Shown here one piece after another: positions 51,203-62,405 of a DNA stretch of 64,000 bases. The DNA comes from Bradyrhizobium liaoningense (GTDB lineage: Bacteria; Pseudomonadota; Alphaproteobacteria; Rhizobiales; Xanthobacteraceae): assembly GCF_018130825.1 (NCBI RefSeq), contig NZ_JAFCJS010000003.1, forward strand, positions 558,001 through 622,000, in the 5' to 3' direction. A program made the translations under genes and the position numbers. The notes beneath the pieces are model-generated. The model was not told the origin of the DNA. It saw only the letters and a program-made list of their open reading frames with translations, and did not search any database. How positions within the stretch are numbered: position 1 is the stretch's first letter; each line of letters starts with the position of its first letter.

Positions 51203-52573
51203 ATGGCGCGAGACCAGATCGATATGACGCCGCTGCAGTCACGTGACGAGCTCGTCGCGTGGTTCGAGGCCGGCTGCAAGGACCCGTCCGAATTCCGCAT
51301 GGGCACCGAGCACGAGAAGACGCCGTTCACGCTCGAAGGCCACCGTCCGGTGCCCTATGAGGGCGCGCGCGGCATCGGCGCGCTGCTCGAAGGCATGAAG
51401 CTCCTGCTCGGCTGGGAGCCGATCATGGAGAAGGGCAACATCATCGGCCTCTACGACGTCACCGGAGGCGGCGCGATCTCGCTCGAGCCGGGCGGACAGT
51501 TCGAGCTCTCGGGCGCACCGGTCGAGAACGTGCACCAGACCCAGAGCGAGCTGATGGCGCATCTCGCCCAGGTGCGCGAGATCGCGACGCCGCTCGGCAT
51601 CGGCTTCCTCGGTCTCGGCATGACGCCGTCCTGGTCGCGCTCGGACATCCCGGTGATGCCCAAGGGCCGCTACAAGATCATGACCAATTACATGCCGAAG
51701 GTCGGCCAGTACGGCCTCGACATGATGTACCGGACCTGCACGGTGCAGACCAATCTCGACTTCTCCTCCGAAGCGGACATGGTCAAGAAGCTGCGCGTGT
51801 CGCTCGCGCTCCAGCCGGTCGCAACCGCCCTGTTCGCCAACTCGCCCTTCACCGAAGGCAGGCCGAACGGCTTTCTCTCCTTCCGCTCCGAGATCTGGCG
51901 CGACACCGACAATGCGCGCGCCGGCATGATGCCGTGGGCGTTCGAGGACGGCATGGGCTTTGAGCGCTATGTCGACTATGCGCTCGACGTGCCCATGTAT
52001 TTCGTCAAGCGCGGCGAGGACTACATCGACGTCTCGGGCTCCTCGTTCCGCGCCTTCTTCGACGGCCGCAACAACAATTTGCCCGGCGAGCGTCCGACGC
52101 TGTCGGACTGGGCCAACCATCTCTCGACGATCTTCCCGGAAGTGCGCCTCAAGCGCTATCTGGAAATGCGCGGCTCCGATGGCGGCCCCTGGGGGCGCCT
52201 GCCGGCGCTGTCGGCATTCTGGGTCGGGCTGCTCTATGACGACGTGTCGCTCGATGCCGCCTGGGACCTGGTGAAGCACTGGAGCGCGCATGAGCGCCAG
52301 GCCCTGCGCGACGACGTGCCGCGCTTCGGCTTCAAGTCGCGGATCAAGGACCGTTATCTGTTCGAGATCGCCAAGGAATGCCTCGTTCTGGCCCATGCCG
52401 GCCTGCGCCGGCGCGGCCGGATCGACCAGCTCGGACGCGACGAGACCCGGCACCTCGAGCCGCTCGACCGCATCATCGATTCCGGCCGGACGCCGGCCGA
52501 GGAAATGCTCGAGAAGTTCAACGGCCCCTGGAAGGGCTCGGTGGAACCGGCCTACGCGGAATACGCGTTCTAG
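51203..52573 (+). CDS. gshA: glutamate-cysteine ligase, plant/alphaproteobacterial type
   Basis: The 456-residue enzyme joins glutamate and cysteine, the first step of glutathione synthesis. Family segments are FRMGTEHEKTPFT, GGAISLEPGGQFELSG, CTVQTNLDFSSEADM and FRSEIWRDTDNAR. This length and these motifs match the GCS2-like enzyme shared by alphaproteobacteria and plants, not the E. coli GshA type. The ATG at 51203 is clear; the gene is transcribed after the marR-type gene in the same direction with about 100 bases between. Confidence 0.94.
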   Translation: MARDQIDMTPLQSRDELVAWFEAGCKDPSEFRMGTEHEKTPFTLEGHRPVPYEGARGIGALLEGMKLLLGWEPIMEKGNIIGLYDVTGGGAISLEPGGQFELSGAPVENVHQTQSELMAHLAQVREIATPLGIGFLGLGMTPSWSRSDIPVMPKGRYKIMTNYMPKVGQYGLDMMYRTCTVQTNLDFSSEADMVKKLRVSLALQPVATALFANSPFTEGRPNGFLSFRSEIWRDTDNARAGMMPWAFEDGMGFERYVDYALDVPMYFVKRGEDYIDVSGSSFRAFFDGRNNNLPGERPTLSDWANHLSTIFPEVRLKRYLEMRGSDGGPWGRLPALSAFWVGLLYDDVSLDAAWDLVKHWSAHERQALRDDVPRFGFKSRIKDRYLFEIAKECLVLAHAGLRRRGRIDQLGRDETRHLEPLDRIIDSGRTPAEEMLEKFNGPWKGSVEPAYAEYAF

Positions 52574-52584
52574 AGCCTGTTTGG

Positions 52585-52650
52585 GCATGATCCTCTCGGA
52601 AAACCGCGTCACGCTTTGTGCGAACGCGGGTCTTCGGGGCCGGATCATGC
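52585..52650. repeat. short inverted repeat GCATGATCC / GGATCATGC
   Basis: The arms at 52585-52593 and 52642-52650 enclose about 48 bases with GGAAAACCGCG. It lies 12 bases after the gshA stop and may act as the 3' end of that mRNA. Confidence 0.65.
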
Positions 52651-52760
52651 TTTAGGCCAACGACGGGGATTTCGGCCGTTCATCGCCCATACAGGTTTGC
52701 GGCGATCAAATGGTCGGCCGAAAAAACCTGAGCGTCGTCAATAACTCGAAAGCAGTTCCG

Positions 52761-53327
52761 ATGGGGAAGGGCCGCCTGCGTGGGGCCGTGATGGCGAGCG
52801 TCGTGGCATGCGTCACGCTGCTTTCGCTCGCGTTTGCGAGCGTGCCGGCGCGCGCCCAGACGGCCTTCGACCGGCCAGGCGGCGACTATTTCAACACGCC
52901 GGTCACCTCGGGCGACCCCGAGGATTGCGCGCTGCTGTGCGAGCGCGACCGCAAGTGCCGCTCCTGGAGCTTCAGCTATCCCGACATCGACGGTGCCGCG
53001 GCGGTGTGCTGGCTCAAGAACACCGTGCCGCCGCGCGTGCCCGGCAGTTGCTGCATCTCCGGCGTCCGCGGCGCCGGCGTGATCGAGCCGCGCGTCGAAG
53101 GCGTGGAAACGTCGATCGACCGCCCCGGCGGCGATTTGCGCAATTTCGAGCTCAAGGACGGCGAAAGCGTAGAGGCCTGCAAGGCCGCCTGCACCGCCGA
53201 CAGCAAGTGCCGCGCCTTCACCTACGCCCGCCCCGGCTACACCGGGCGCGAGGCGCGCTGCTTCCTGAAAAAGGAAATCAAGCCGCCGCGCAGGAAGGCG
53301 GGGTTCACGTCGGGCGTGGTGCGGTAG
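52761..53327 (+). CDS. exported protein with two PAN/Apple-type domains
   Basis: The ~188-residue protein has a signal peptide (RGAVMASVVACVTLLSLAFA then PARA) and two Cys-rich repeats: FDRPGGDYFNTPVTSGDPED with CALLCERDRKCRSWSFSYP, and IDRPGGDLRNFELKDGESVE with ACKAACTADSKCRAFTYARP. These match PAN_4 domains, which bind proteins or carbohydrates outside the cell. The start ATG at 52761 is a best guess; in-frame ATGs at 52710 and 52791 exist. It stands alone between two repeat elements. Confidence 0.85.
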   Translation: MGKGRLRGAVMASVVACVTLLSLAFASVPARAQTAFDRPGGDYFNTPVTSGDPEDCALLCERDRKCRSWSFSYPDIDGAAAVCWLKNTVPPRVPGSCCISGVRGAGVIEPRVEGVETSIDRPGGDLRNFELKDGESVEACKAACTADSKCRAFTYARPGYTGREARCFLKKEIKPPRRKAGFTSGVVR

Positions 53328-53335
53328 GCGGGATG

Positions 53336-53453
53336 CCGTAGGGTGGGTTAGCTGTGCGGCTGCGCGAAGCGCAGTCCGCGCGGCGTAACCCACCTCTTCT
53401 GCATCCGCGGAGATAAACAGTGGTGGATTACGCTTCGCTAATCCACCCTACGG
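53336..53453. repeat. GTAGGGTGGG family, copy 5 (GGTTAG sub-type, longer centre)
   Basis: Outer arms CCGTAGGGTGGGTTAG (53336-53351) and CTAATCCACCCTACGG (53438-53453), with one change. The first inner hairpin carries an extra insert (CTGTGCGGCTGCGCGAAGCG) compared with the other copies, and its own arms GCTGCGCGAAGCGCAG are palindromic. Confidence 0.9.
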
Positions 53454-53457
53454 TACT

Positions 53458-54024
53458 TCACTCCGCCGCGATCACCGTGAGCTCCGGCCATAGCGTTTTC
53501 CATCGCCCGGCCTTCACCGCGTAATTCGCCGCTGAAAAATTCGGCCCCGGATTTGGCCGCGCGATCAGCCCTACGACATCGCCAAAGCCGCGCGGCGCGT
53601 AGACCTCGTAGCCATCGCCTGCGCGCCTGACGCCGATTTGCGTGTTCTGCGTGAGGAAGCGGTCGATGCCCTCCGTCGAGCTTCTCAGGGGCGGATAGGG
53701 CAGGCCGTGCTTGCCGGGATACCACAGATGCACGCGTGCCTGGTTGCGGATCTCGACCTTGACGCCGAGCTGCGCCAGCCGCTCATGCAGCTTGCGGATC
53801 ACCGCATCCTCTGCCTCCCACGAGGTGTCAGGGTCGAAATAGAACGCGTCGTAGTCGGCGATGCCGTGATCGATGGCGCGGCCGGTGAGCACGTTCCATA
53901 CGGTCTGCACCAGGCATCCCGAGACCAGCCATGCATCCGGCAGAGCGAGCCGCGCGAGCTCGTCGACGATCGCTGCGTTGATCGGATTGCGCAGGGCGAG
54001 AGCGAGAAATTCGTCGCGGGTCAT
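53458..54024 (-). CDS. nucleotidyltransferase family protein (COG3575-like)
   Basis: The 188-residue protein resembles the COG3575 group: LPDAWLVSGCLVQTVWNVLTG, HGIADYDAFYFDPDTSWEAED with the acidic D-Y-D pair expected of a nucleotidyl-transfer site, and VEIRNQARVHLWYPGKHG. The role of the family is unknown to me. ATG 54024 is preferred; the frame upstream to 54108 runs through the repeat at 54033-54131. It is flanked on both sides by repeat copies. Confidence 0.8.
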   Translation of the reverse strand: MTRDEFLALALRNPINAAIVDELARLALPDAWLVSGCLVQTVWNVLTGRAIDHGIADYDAFYFDPDTSWEAEDAVIRKLHERLAQLGVKVEIRNQARVHLWYPGKHGLPYPPLRSSTEGIDRFLTQNTQIGVRRAGDGYEVYAPRGFGDVVGLIARPNPGPNFSAANYAVKAGRWKTLWPELTVIAAE

Positions 54025-54032
54025 CGGGAAAT

Positions 54033-54131
54033 CGCAGGGTGGGCAAAGGGGCGCTCTTCGCGCGCCGTGCCCACCATCTCTCCACGTTGCGACAGATGTG
54101 GTGGGCACGCTTCCGCTTTGCCCACCCTACG
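54033..54131. repeat. GTAGGGTGGGCAAAG family, copy 6
   Basis: The left outer arm is CGCAGGGTGGGCAAAG (54033-54048; one change, T to C) and the right arm CTTTGCCCACCCTACG (54116-54131). Inner CGTGCCCACCA and TGGTGGGCACG are at 54065 and 54099. Confidence 0.9.
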
Positions 54132-54137
54132 ATCCCG

Positions 54138-54914
54138 TCAATGCACGGCGGTGAAGAATCGCGCGAGCCGGAAGCCGGACAGCCAGGTCCAGACCGGCTG
54201 GCTGCGCATGCCGAGATCCCAGGAGCCGACCACCGCGTCGGCGCGCCCGATCAGATTGTCGACCGGCAGCAGGCCGACGCCGCCGGAGCGCAGGGGCACG
54301 CGGCTGTCGGCGGAGTTGTCGCGGTTATCGCCGAGCACGAACAGATGGCCTGCGGGCACCGTCACTTCCTGCGTGTTGTCGAGCGGGCCGTTGTCGCGCA
54401 TCTTGAAGATCAGGTGCGAGACGCCGTTCGGCAGCGTCTCGACATAGCGATAGGCCGGTTCGCTGCCGCCATTGTCGTCTTCCGCTGAGCCAACGCCGTC
54501 CGGCTTCAGCTCGGCGGGGCGGTCGTTGATGAAAAGCTGGCCCTGCCGCATCTGGATGCGGTCGCCGGGCAGGCCGACGACGCGCTTGACCCAGGCCTGC
54601 GAGCGATCGCCGGGCCAGCGGAACACCACGACGTCGCCCTGCTTCGGCGTCTCCGCGAAGACACGGCCGCTCTCGGGCAGGTTGATCTGGATCGGCAGCG
54701 ACGAGGTGCCGTAGCCATAGGGGAATTTCGAGGCGAGCAGCGCGTCGCCGATCAGCAGCGTCGGCTCCATCGAGCCCGACGGCACGTAGAACGGCTCGGC
54801 GAGCGCGCCCTTGGCGATGAACACGGCGACGACAATGCCGGCGAGCTGAACGATCTGCCCGCCCCAGCCGCTGCTCTTGCGCTTGGCCGGTGCAGTTACT
54901 TTTTCAACGCTCAT
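54138..54914 (-). CDS. lepB: signal peptidase I
   Basis: The 258-residue membrane protease removes Sec signal peptides. The catalytic Ser48 is in VPSGSMEPTL and Lys110 in AWVKRVVGLPGDRI; the C-terminal box E motif is GDNRDNSADSRV. One N-terminal membrane helix (about 20-38) anchors it. Its ATG overlaps the tldD stop by four bases (ATGA), so translation is coupled. A likely promoter is therefore upstream of tldD. Confidence 0.95.
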   Translation of the reverse strand: MSVEKVTAPAKRKSSGWGGQIVQLAGIVVAVFIAKGALAEPFYVPSGSMEPTLLIGDALLASKFPYGYGTSSLPIQINLPESGRVFAETPKQGDVVVFRWPGDRSQAWVKRVVGLPGDRIQMRQGQLFINDRPAELKPDGVGSAEDDNGGSEPAYRYVETLPNGVSHLIFKMRDNGPLDNTQEVTVPAGHLFVLGDNRDNSADSRVPLRSGGVGLLPVDNLIGRADAVVGSWDLGMRSQPVWTWLSGFRLARFFTAVH

Positions 54915-56338
54915 GCGCCTGTTCCACCCACGGTGATGCGTTCCATCAGAAGCGACGGCTGGCCGACGCCGACCGGCACGCCCTGGCCGTTCTTGCCGCA
55001 GGTGCCGATGCCGGTGTCGAGCGCGAGGTCGTTGCCGATCATGCGGATGCGATGCAGGTCGGTCGGCCCGTTGCCGATCAGCATCGCGCCCTTCAGGGGC
55101 GCGCCGATCTTGCCGTTCTCGATCTTGTAGGCCTCGGTGCACTGGAATACGTATTTGCCCGAGGTGATGTCGACCTGGCCGCCGCCGAAATTCGCGGCGA
55201 ACACGCCGTTCTTGACGGAGGCGAGGATCTCGGCCGGATCGCGGTCACCCGCGAGCATGTAGGTGTTGGTCATGCGCGGCATCGGCACATGGGCATAGCC
55301 CTGACGACGGCCGTTTCCGGTCGGCTTCATGTTCATCAGGCGGGCGTTCTGACGGTCCTGCATGTAACCGACCAAAATGCCGTCCTCGATCAGCACGGTG
55401 CGGTTGGTCGGGGTGCCCTCGTCGTCGATCGAGAGCGAGCCGCGGCGCGAGGCGATGGTGCCGTCGTCGACCACGGTGACGCCCTTGGCCGCGACCTGCT
55501 GGCCCATCAGGCCGGCAAAGGCCGAGGTCTTCTTGCGGTTGAAGTCGCCTTCGAGGCCATGGCCGACCGCTTCATGCAGCATCACGCCGGGCCAGCCGGC
55601 CCCGAGCACGACGTCCATCTCGCCGGCGGGCGCCGGAATCGATTCCAGATTGACGAGGGCCTCGCGCAGCGCGCCGTCGGCGGCATCGCGCCAGTTCTTG
55701 CTCTCGATGAATTCGGCATAGCCGGCGCGGCCGCCATAACCCTTGCTGCCGCTCTCCTGACGGTCGCCCTGGCCGGCGACGACGGAGATGTTGACGCGTA
55801 CCAGCGGGCGGATGTCGCGATAGCTTTCGCCGTCGGGCCGCAGGATCTCGACCACCTGCCAGGTCGCGCCGAGGCTGACGCTGACCTGCCGCACCCGCGG
55901 ATCCTTGTCGCGCAGATAGGCGTCGATCTCGGCCAGCAGCTTGACCTTGGTCTCGAAGCCCGGCGCATCGAGCGGATTATCGTCACTATAAAGCCGCACG
56001 TTGGTATGCGCCGGCGGGGCCGCAAAGCTGCCGGAGTAGCCGCCGCGCACGGCCGCGACCGCGTCGGCGGCGCGAATCAGCGCCGGCAGCGACACGTCGG
56101 AAGAGTGCGCGTAACCCACCGCGTCGTCCTTGACGGCGCGCAGACCAAAACCCTGCGAGGTGTCGTAGGTCGCCTGCTTCAGCCGCCCATTGTCGAACAT
56201 CAGCGCTTCGGTCTGGCTGTATTCCAGGAACAATTCGCCGTCGTCGGCGCCGGCGAGCCCGCGCGCGACCTCGTTGCGAACCTGGTCGCGGTCGAGATTG
56301 GCACGGTCGAGCAGGGAGGTTGTGGCGGGGTTGGTCAT
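54911..56338 (-). CDS. tldD: metalloprotease TldD
   Basis: The 475-residue cytoplasmic protease of the TldD/PmbA pair has the metal motif HEAVGH (255-260) in MLHEAVGHGLEGDF and the C-terminal GTCGKNGQGVPVGVGQP with a Cys. TldD works with PmbA (TldE) in maturation of some peptides and toxin/antitoxin turnover; no pmbA gene is in the window. It overlaps the lepB start, an arrangement common in alphaproteobacteria as far as I recall. Confidence 0.95.
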   Translation of the reverse strand: MTNPATTSLLDRANLDRDQVRNEVARGLAGADDGELFLEYSQTEALMFDNGRLKQATYDTSQGFGLRAVKDDAVGYAHSSDVSLPALIRAADAVAAVRGGYSGSFAAPPAHTNVRLYSDDNPLDAPGFETKVKLLAEIDAYLRDKDPRVRQVSVSLGATWQVVEILRPDGESYRDIRPLVRVNISVVAGQGDRQESGSKGYGGRAGYAEFIESKNWRDAADGALREALVNLESIPAPAGEMDVVLGAGWPGVMLHEAVGHGLEGDFNRKKTSAFAGLMGQQVAAKGVTVVDDGTIASRRGSLSIDDEGTPTNRTVLIEDGILVGYMQDRQNARLMNMKPTGNGRRQGYAHVPMPRMTNTYMLAGDRDPAEILASVKNGVFAANFGGGQVDITSGKYVFQCTEAYKIENGKIGAPLKGAMLIGNGPTDLHRIRMIGNDLALDTGIGTCGKNGQGVPVGVGQPSLLMERITVGGTGA

Positions 56339-56427
56339 CGATCACCCATTGTCGGAGAGATGTCGGGCAAGATAATGGCTTCCGAACCGTTCGGCGAGAG
56401 GGCGGGGCGTCACATTACCGAAACGAC

Positions 56428-56916
56428 ATGATTGAAATCATTGCCATATCCGAAGCGCAGATCGAAAGCTTCCATCGCGCGCTCGACACCATCGCACGGG
56501 AGCGGCGCTATCTGGCCTTTCTCGAGGCGCCTCCGCTGGAGGCGACGCGCAGCTTCGTCCTCGACATGATCGCGCAGGGGAATCCGCAATTCATTGCGCT
56601 TTCCGGCGGGGACGTCGTCGGTTGGTGCGATGTCAGGCGCCATCCACGCTCGATCTACGCCCATGGGGGCATCCTCGGGATGGGAATTTTGCAGCCTTTT
56701 CGAGGGCAGGGCCTCGGAACACGGCTGATCACGACGACGCTCGCCGCCGCGCAAGGATCGGGCATGACGCGGGTCGAGCTCTCTGTTCGCGAGAACAATC
56801 TGAGCGCGATTGGGCTCTACAAGAGGGTCGGCTTTGCCGTCGAGGGATTGTCGCGCAACGCCGTCAGGATCGACGGCGTGTATGAGAACATCATCCAGAT
56901 GGCGCTGCTGTTCTAG
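56428..56916 (+). CDS. GNAT-family N-acetyltransferase
   Basis: The 162-residue enzyme has the acetyl-CoA motif FRGQGLGTRLITTTL (R-G-Q-G-L-G) and the late segment RENNLSAIGLYKRVGFAVEG. These are typical of GNATs that acetylate amines of proteins, antibiotics or metabolites. The ATG at 56428 opens MIEIIAISEAQIESF; the frame is open upstream to 56320 without support. It diverges from tldD. Confidence 0.9.
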   Translation: MIEIIAISEAQIESFHRALDTIARERRYLAFLEAPPLEATRSFVLDMIAQGNPQFIALSGGDVVGWCDVRRHPRSIYAHGGILGMGILQPFRGQGLGTRLITTTLAAAQGSGMTRVELSVRENNLSAIGLYKRVGFAVEGLSRNAVRIDGVYENIIQMALLF

Positions 56917-56953
56917 GGATGACGGGATTTAGAACGTGCGACCGGATATCGCC

Positions 56954-57499
56954 CTACGGCAGCTTGTCGTAGCCCTCGCCGAGCCCGTTCAGGCTGAGCG
57001 GGAAGCCGATGCCTTCTTCCGGGGTCTCGAAGATGATGAAGGTGGCGGTCTTGGCGTTCCGGAGCTGGCCGAGCAGCTTGTCGTCCATGACCACCTCGGC
57101 GACGCAGCCATTGGGCAGGCAGCGCACGAAGCCGGCGCGGCCGACGTCCTGGTTGTCGAGCTTGAGGCCGAGGCCGGAGGGCAGGAGGACGCCGAGCGGG
57201 GCGACCACCCGCATCAGGCGGCTCTTCTGGTCGGCGGTCTTGAGCACGATCACGGTCAGGCCGGCATTGGAGCGGTCTTCCGCCACCACGCTCTGGATCA
57301 GGGCGCACTGCTCGGTCTGGGCGCCCGGCGGGGTGTCGCAGCGGATCTGCCAGTCGCCATGGACGGAGCGCACCGCGCCCTGCGCATGGGCGAGGCCCGG
57401 AAGTGCGAGGAGAACGACCGCAGCCAGCAGGGCTGCCAGCGCCGAGAGGCCGTTAGCCTGCCTTGTAGCCTGCCTGGCCATGCATCTCGTAAGCCCCAT
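56954..57499 (-). CDS. invasion-associated locus B (IalB) family protein, exported
   Basis: The 181-residue protein has a signal peptide ending near GLAHA (hydrophobic core LSALAALLAAVVLLALPG) and the IalB-like pattern SVHGDWQIRCDTPPGAQTEQ, ALIQSVVAEDRSNAGLTVIV, GFVRCLPNGCVAEVVMDD. Four cysteines in two pairs probably form disulfides. IalB was named in Bartonella but the family is widespread in free-living alphaproteobacteria, so no virulence role is implied. The ATG at 57499 has AGGGAC upstream; 57481 is an alternative. Confidence 0.87.
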   Translation of the reverse strand: MGLTRCMARQATRQANGLSALAALLAAVVLLALPGLAHAQGAVRSVHGDWQIRCDTPPGAQTEQCALIQSVVAEDRSNAGLTVIVLKTADQKSRLMRVVAPLGVLLPSGLGLKLDNQDVGRAGFVRCLPNGCVAEVVMDDKLLGQLRNAKTATFIIFETPEEGIGFPLSLNGLGEGYDKLP

Positions 57500-57946
57500 C
57501 GGGGTCGGTCCCTCTGCTCGCTTGGGTCGCCTGCGCGGGTGGACTGATACGGAAATGACGGCGTCTTGAAGGCAATTCCCAAGCAAATTCCGCGCCGCCG
57601 AGGCCGCCACTGCCGGCCCGAATCAGGTTCCTGTGCGGCCGTCCGCAAGTGCCTACAACGGGCAATTCCGCTGTCAAGCCGCGGCATCCCGGGAAACGGT
57701 AATTTTGTCTGATGTTACTAGGAAATATCTTGCGGGTGATCGCTGGCAGACGGGGCTCAAGACTGCATTGCGATAGATCAAGAATTATGGTTTGAGAGGC
57801 TTGATTTCGGCGTTCTAGCGATCTGGCCCCAATTCCTCTTAGAGGTATTCTTGAGCGGCGGTTTGTCAGACGGACGAATCGAATAAGCGTTTCCCGGAAA
57901 CAGGGGAATGCACTTGGGGTGATTTCGTAAGGGGAGCGCGAACGGC
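57500..57946. other. 447-bp divergent region between ialB-like gene and coxB
   Basis: No coding frame is convincing. It holds a FixK/FNR-type box (57769-57782) and the leader of the cox operon. CTCTTAGAGGTATTC at about 57836-57850 and GTTTCCCGGAAAC at 57891-57903 are short inverted sequences that might belong to the leader. Confidence 0.65.
57769..57782. promoter_or_regulatory. FixK/FNR-type binding site upstream of coxB
   Basis: TTGCGATAGATCAA fits the Bradyrhizobium FixK2 consensus TTG(A/C)-N6-(T/G)CAA at all fixed positions. It is centred about 171 bases upstream of the coxB start. Whether it activates or represses is not readable; in aerobic aa3 oxidase genes repression under low oxygen is conceivable. 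Confidence 0.55.
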
Positions 57947-60504
<2,558 letters not shown>

Positions 60505-60512
60505 TCGATCTC

Positions 60513-60539
60513 CCGCGGCGCCCGTGACGGGCGCCGCGG
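60513..60539. other. perfect 12-bp hairpin between coxA and ctaB
   Basis: CCGCGGCGCCCG (60513-60524) and CGGGCGCCGCGG (60528-60539) pair exactly around TGA, with no T run after. It lies 9 bases after the coxA stop and 27 before the ctaB start, so it may protect the coxBA mRNA end or lower downstream expression. Confidence 0.75.
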
Positions 60540-60565
60540 CTCTATAACGAAGCGAGTTGAATTAA

Positions 60566-61510
60566 GTGTCCGTCCTCGACCACAACGCCGCCGACATCAA
60601 TCCCCGCATCTCCGAAGCGGAGGTGAGCGACTACATCGCGCTGCTCAAGCCGCGGGTGATGTCGCTGGTGATCTTCACCGCGCTGGTCGGGATGGCGATG
60701 GCGCCCGGGCATTTCCACCCGGTGCTGGCGATCACCTCGCTGCTCTGCATCGCAGTCGGTGCCGGTGCCTCCGGTGCGCTCAACATGGCGCTCGAAGGTG
60801 ATATCGACGCCAAGATGTCGCGCACGGCCAATCGGCCGATCCCGCGCGGCCGCATCACCCGTCCCGAGGCGATGGCGTTCGGCACGACGCTCGCCTTCTT
60901 CTCGGTGATGACGCTCGGCATCCTCGTCAACTGGATCGCGGGCGCGCTGCTCGCCTTCACGATTTTCTTCTACGTCGTGATCTACACGATGTGGCTGAAG
61001 CGCTGGACCGCGCAGAACATCGTGATCGGCGGCGCCGCCGGCGCGCTGCCGCCGGTGGTGGCCTGGGCTGCGGTGACCGGCACGGTCGACGTCGAGCCGC
61101 TGCTGCTGTTCGCCATCATCTTCTTCTGGACCCCGCCGCATTTCTGGGCGCTGGCGCTGTTCCGCTCCGACGATTATGCGCGCGCCGGCATTCCGATGCT
61201 GCCCAACGTCGCCGGCCCCGACGCGACGCGTCTGCAGATCCTGCTCTACACCGTCGTGCTGATCGCGGTTGCCGCCGCGCCCTGGGCGCTCGGCTATTTC
61301 GACGCCGTCTACGGCGTGGTCTCGCTGATCCTCGGCGCCGGCATGCTGGTGCTCGCGATCAACGTCTATCTGCGCCGCGAGCGCAGCCAGTCGCTGCGTG
61401 CGACCCGAAAACTGTTTGCTTTCTCGATCCTGTATCTGTTCGCGCTGTTCGCGACCCTGCTGGCCGAGGTCGTGTATCGGGCGCTTGCTCCGATGGTTGG
61501 GGGCGCATGA
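60566..61510 (+). CDS. ctaB: protoheme IX farnesyltransferase (heme O synthase)
   Basis: The 314-residue UbiA-family membrane enzyme adds a farnesyl group to heme B, the first step to heme A for the oxidase. The aspartate-rich motif is in [20 protein letters not shown], followed by PRGRIT; the second is [16 protein letters not shown]. The start is GTG at 60566 with only a weak purine stretch. It follows coxA after the hairpin and precedes coxF by 7 bases. Confidence 0.95.
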   Translation: MSVLDHNAADINPRISEAEVSDYIALLKPRVMSLVIFTALVGMAMAPGHFHPVLAITSLLCIAVGAGASGALNMALEGDIDAKMSRTANRPIPRGRITRPEAMAFGTTLAFFSVMTLGILVNWIAGALLAFTIFFYVVIYTMWLKRWTAQNIVIGGAAGALPPVVAWAAVTGTVDVEPLLLFAIIFFWTPPHFWALALFRSDDYARAGIPMLPNVAGPDATRLQILLYTVVLIAVAAAPWALGYFDAVYGVVSLILGAGMLVLAINVYLRRERSQSLRATRKLFAFSILYLFALFATLLAEVVYRALAPMVGGA

Positions 61511-61517
61511 GGCGGGA

Positions 61518-61682
61518 ATGGCTGACAAACGCGAGCCAGATGGAATCGTCCTCACCGAGGCGCAGCAGAAGAGCCGTCGTCAGCGCTCCATCGCCATTGC
61601 TTTGGCGCTCGGCGTGCTCGTGGTGCTGTTCTTCGCCGTCACCATGGTCAAGGGACCGGCAGTGCTAGTCCGGCCGATGTAG
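61518..61682 (+). CDS. coxF: small CoxF-like membrane protein
   Basis: The 54-residue protein has a charged N-terminus ([20 protein letters not shown]) and one membrane helix (about 26-45, [20 protein letters not shown]). GGCGGGA precedes ATG 61518. A gene of this size and position, between ctaB and ctaG, is typical of rhizobial cox operons and is called coxF. Its function is not defined; it is presumably an assembly or accessory protein. Confidence 0.85.
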   Translation: MADKREPDGIVLTEAQQKSRRQRSIAIALALGVLVVLFFAVTMVKGPAVLVRPM

Positions 61683-61687
61683 GAAAC

Positions 61688-62326
61688 ATGGATCACGAGC
61701 CGACCATATCGCAGGACATCAGCGCCAAGCCGGCCAAAAGCCGCGGGCTGGGCCGCGATGTGGTGGTTGCGTCCATCTGCGGGGGAGTGGTCGCGCTGAT
61801 GGTCGGCGCCTCCTATGCGGCGGTGCCGTTCTACAACTGGTTCTGCCGCGCCACCGGCTTCAACGGCACGACCCAGGTCGCGACCTCCGCACCGGTCACC
61901 GGGCCGATCGCACGGAAGATCGCGGTGCGCTTCGATTCCAACGTCGCGCCCGGCCTGCCCTGGAAGTTCGAGCCGGAGCAGAACGAGATCGAGGTCAATA
62001 TCGGCCAGGTCGTGACCGTCTTCTACACCGTGACCAACCAGGCCGCGCGCACCACCGCAGGGCAAGCCGCCTACAACGTCGCGCCGCTGACGGTCGGCTC
62101 CTACTTCCAGAAGATCAACTGCTTCTGCTTCACCGAGCAGACCATGGCGCCGGGCGAGAAGCGCGAGATGCCGGTCGTGTTCTACGTCGATCCCTCGATC
62201 GCCGACGATCACGAGAACGACGGGCTCAGCACGATCACGCTGTCCTACACGTTCTATCCGGTGAAGGATCCGGTGGTGAAGCCGCTGGCATCGGGCGAGG
62301 ACGACAGACGCAAGGGAAATCTCTGA
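61688..62326 (+). CDS. ctaG: cytochrome c oxidase assembly protein CtaG/Cox11
   Basis: The 212-residue protein inserts copper into the CuB site. It has one N-terminal membrane helix ([20 protein letters not shown]) with Cys53 in [11 protein letters not shown], and the copper motif Cys145-Phe-Cys147 in [12 protein letters not shown]. Length and order are normal. It starts 5 bases after coxF and shares its transcript with coxC downstream. Confidence 0.95.
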   Translation: MDHEPTISQDISAKPAKSRGLGRDVVVASICGGVVALMVGASYAAVPFYNWFCRATGFNGTTQVATSAPVTGPIARKIAVRFDSNVAPGLPWKFEPEQNEIEVNIGQVVTVFYTVTNQAARTTAGQAAYNVAPLTVGSYFQKINCFCFTEQTMAPGEKREMPVVFYVDPSIADDHENDGLSTITLSYTFYPVKDPVVKPLASGEDDRRKGNL

Positions 62327-62405
62327 CCGCCGCGCCCATCGCTCGGCAGGTCGGAAACAAGGGGATAAGTGCCTGATAGGCACGGGATTGAGGAGAGAGA
62401 CGGAA

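Noticed and set aside
15106..54131. Repeats taken as a CRISPR array
   Set aside because: Copies are kilobases apart, palindromic and without regular spacers or cas genes.
56954..57499. Virulence locus because of the IalB-like protein
   Set aside because: The family is widespread in non-pathogenic alphaproteobacteria; context is housekeeping.
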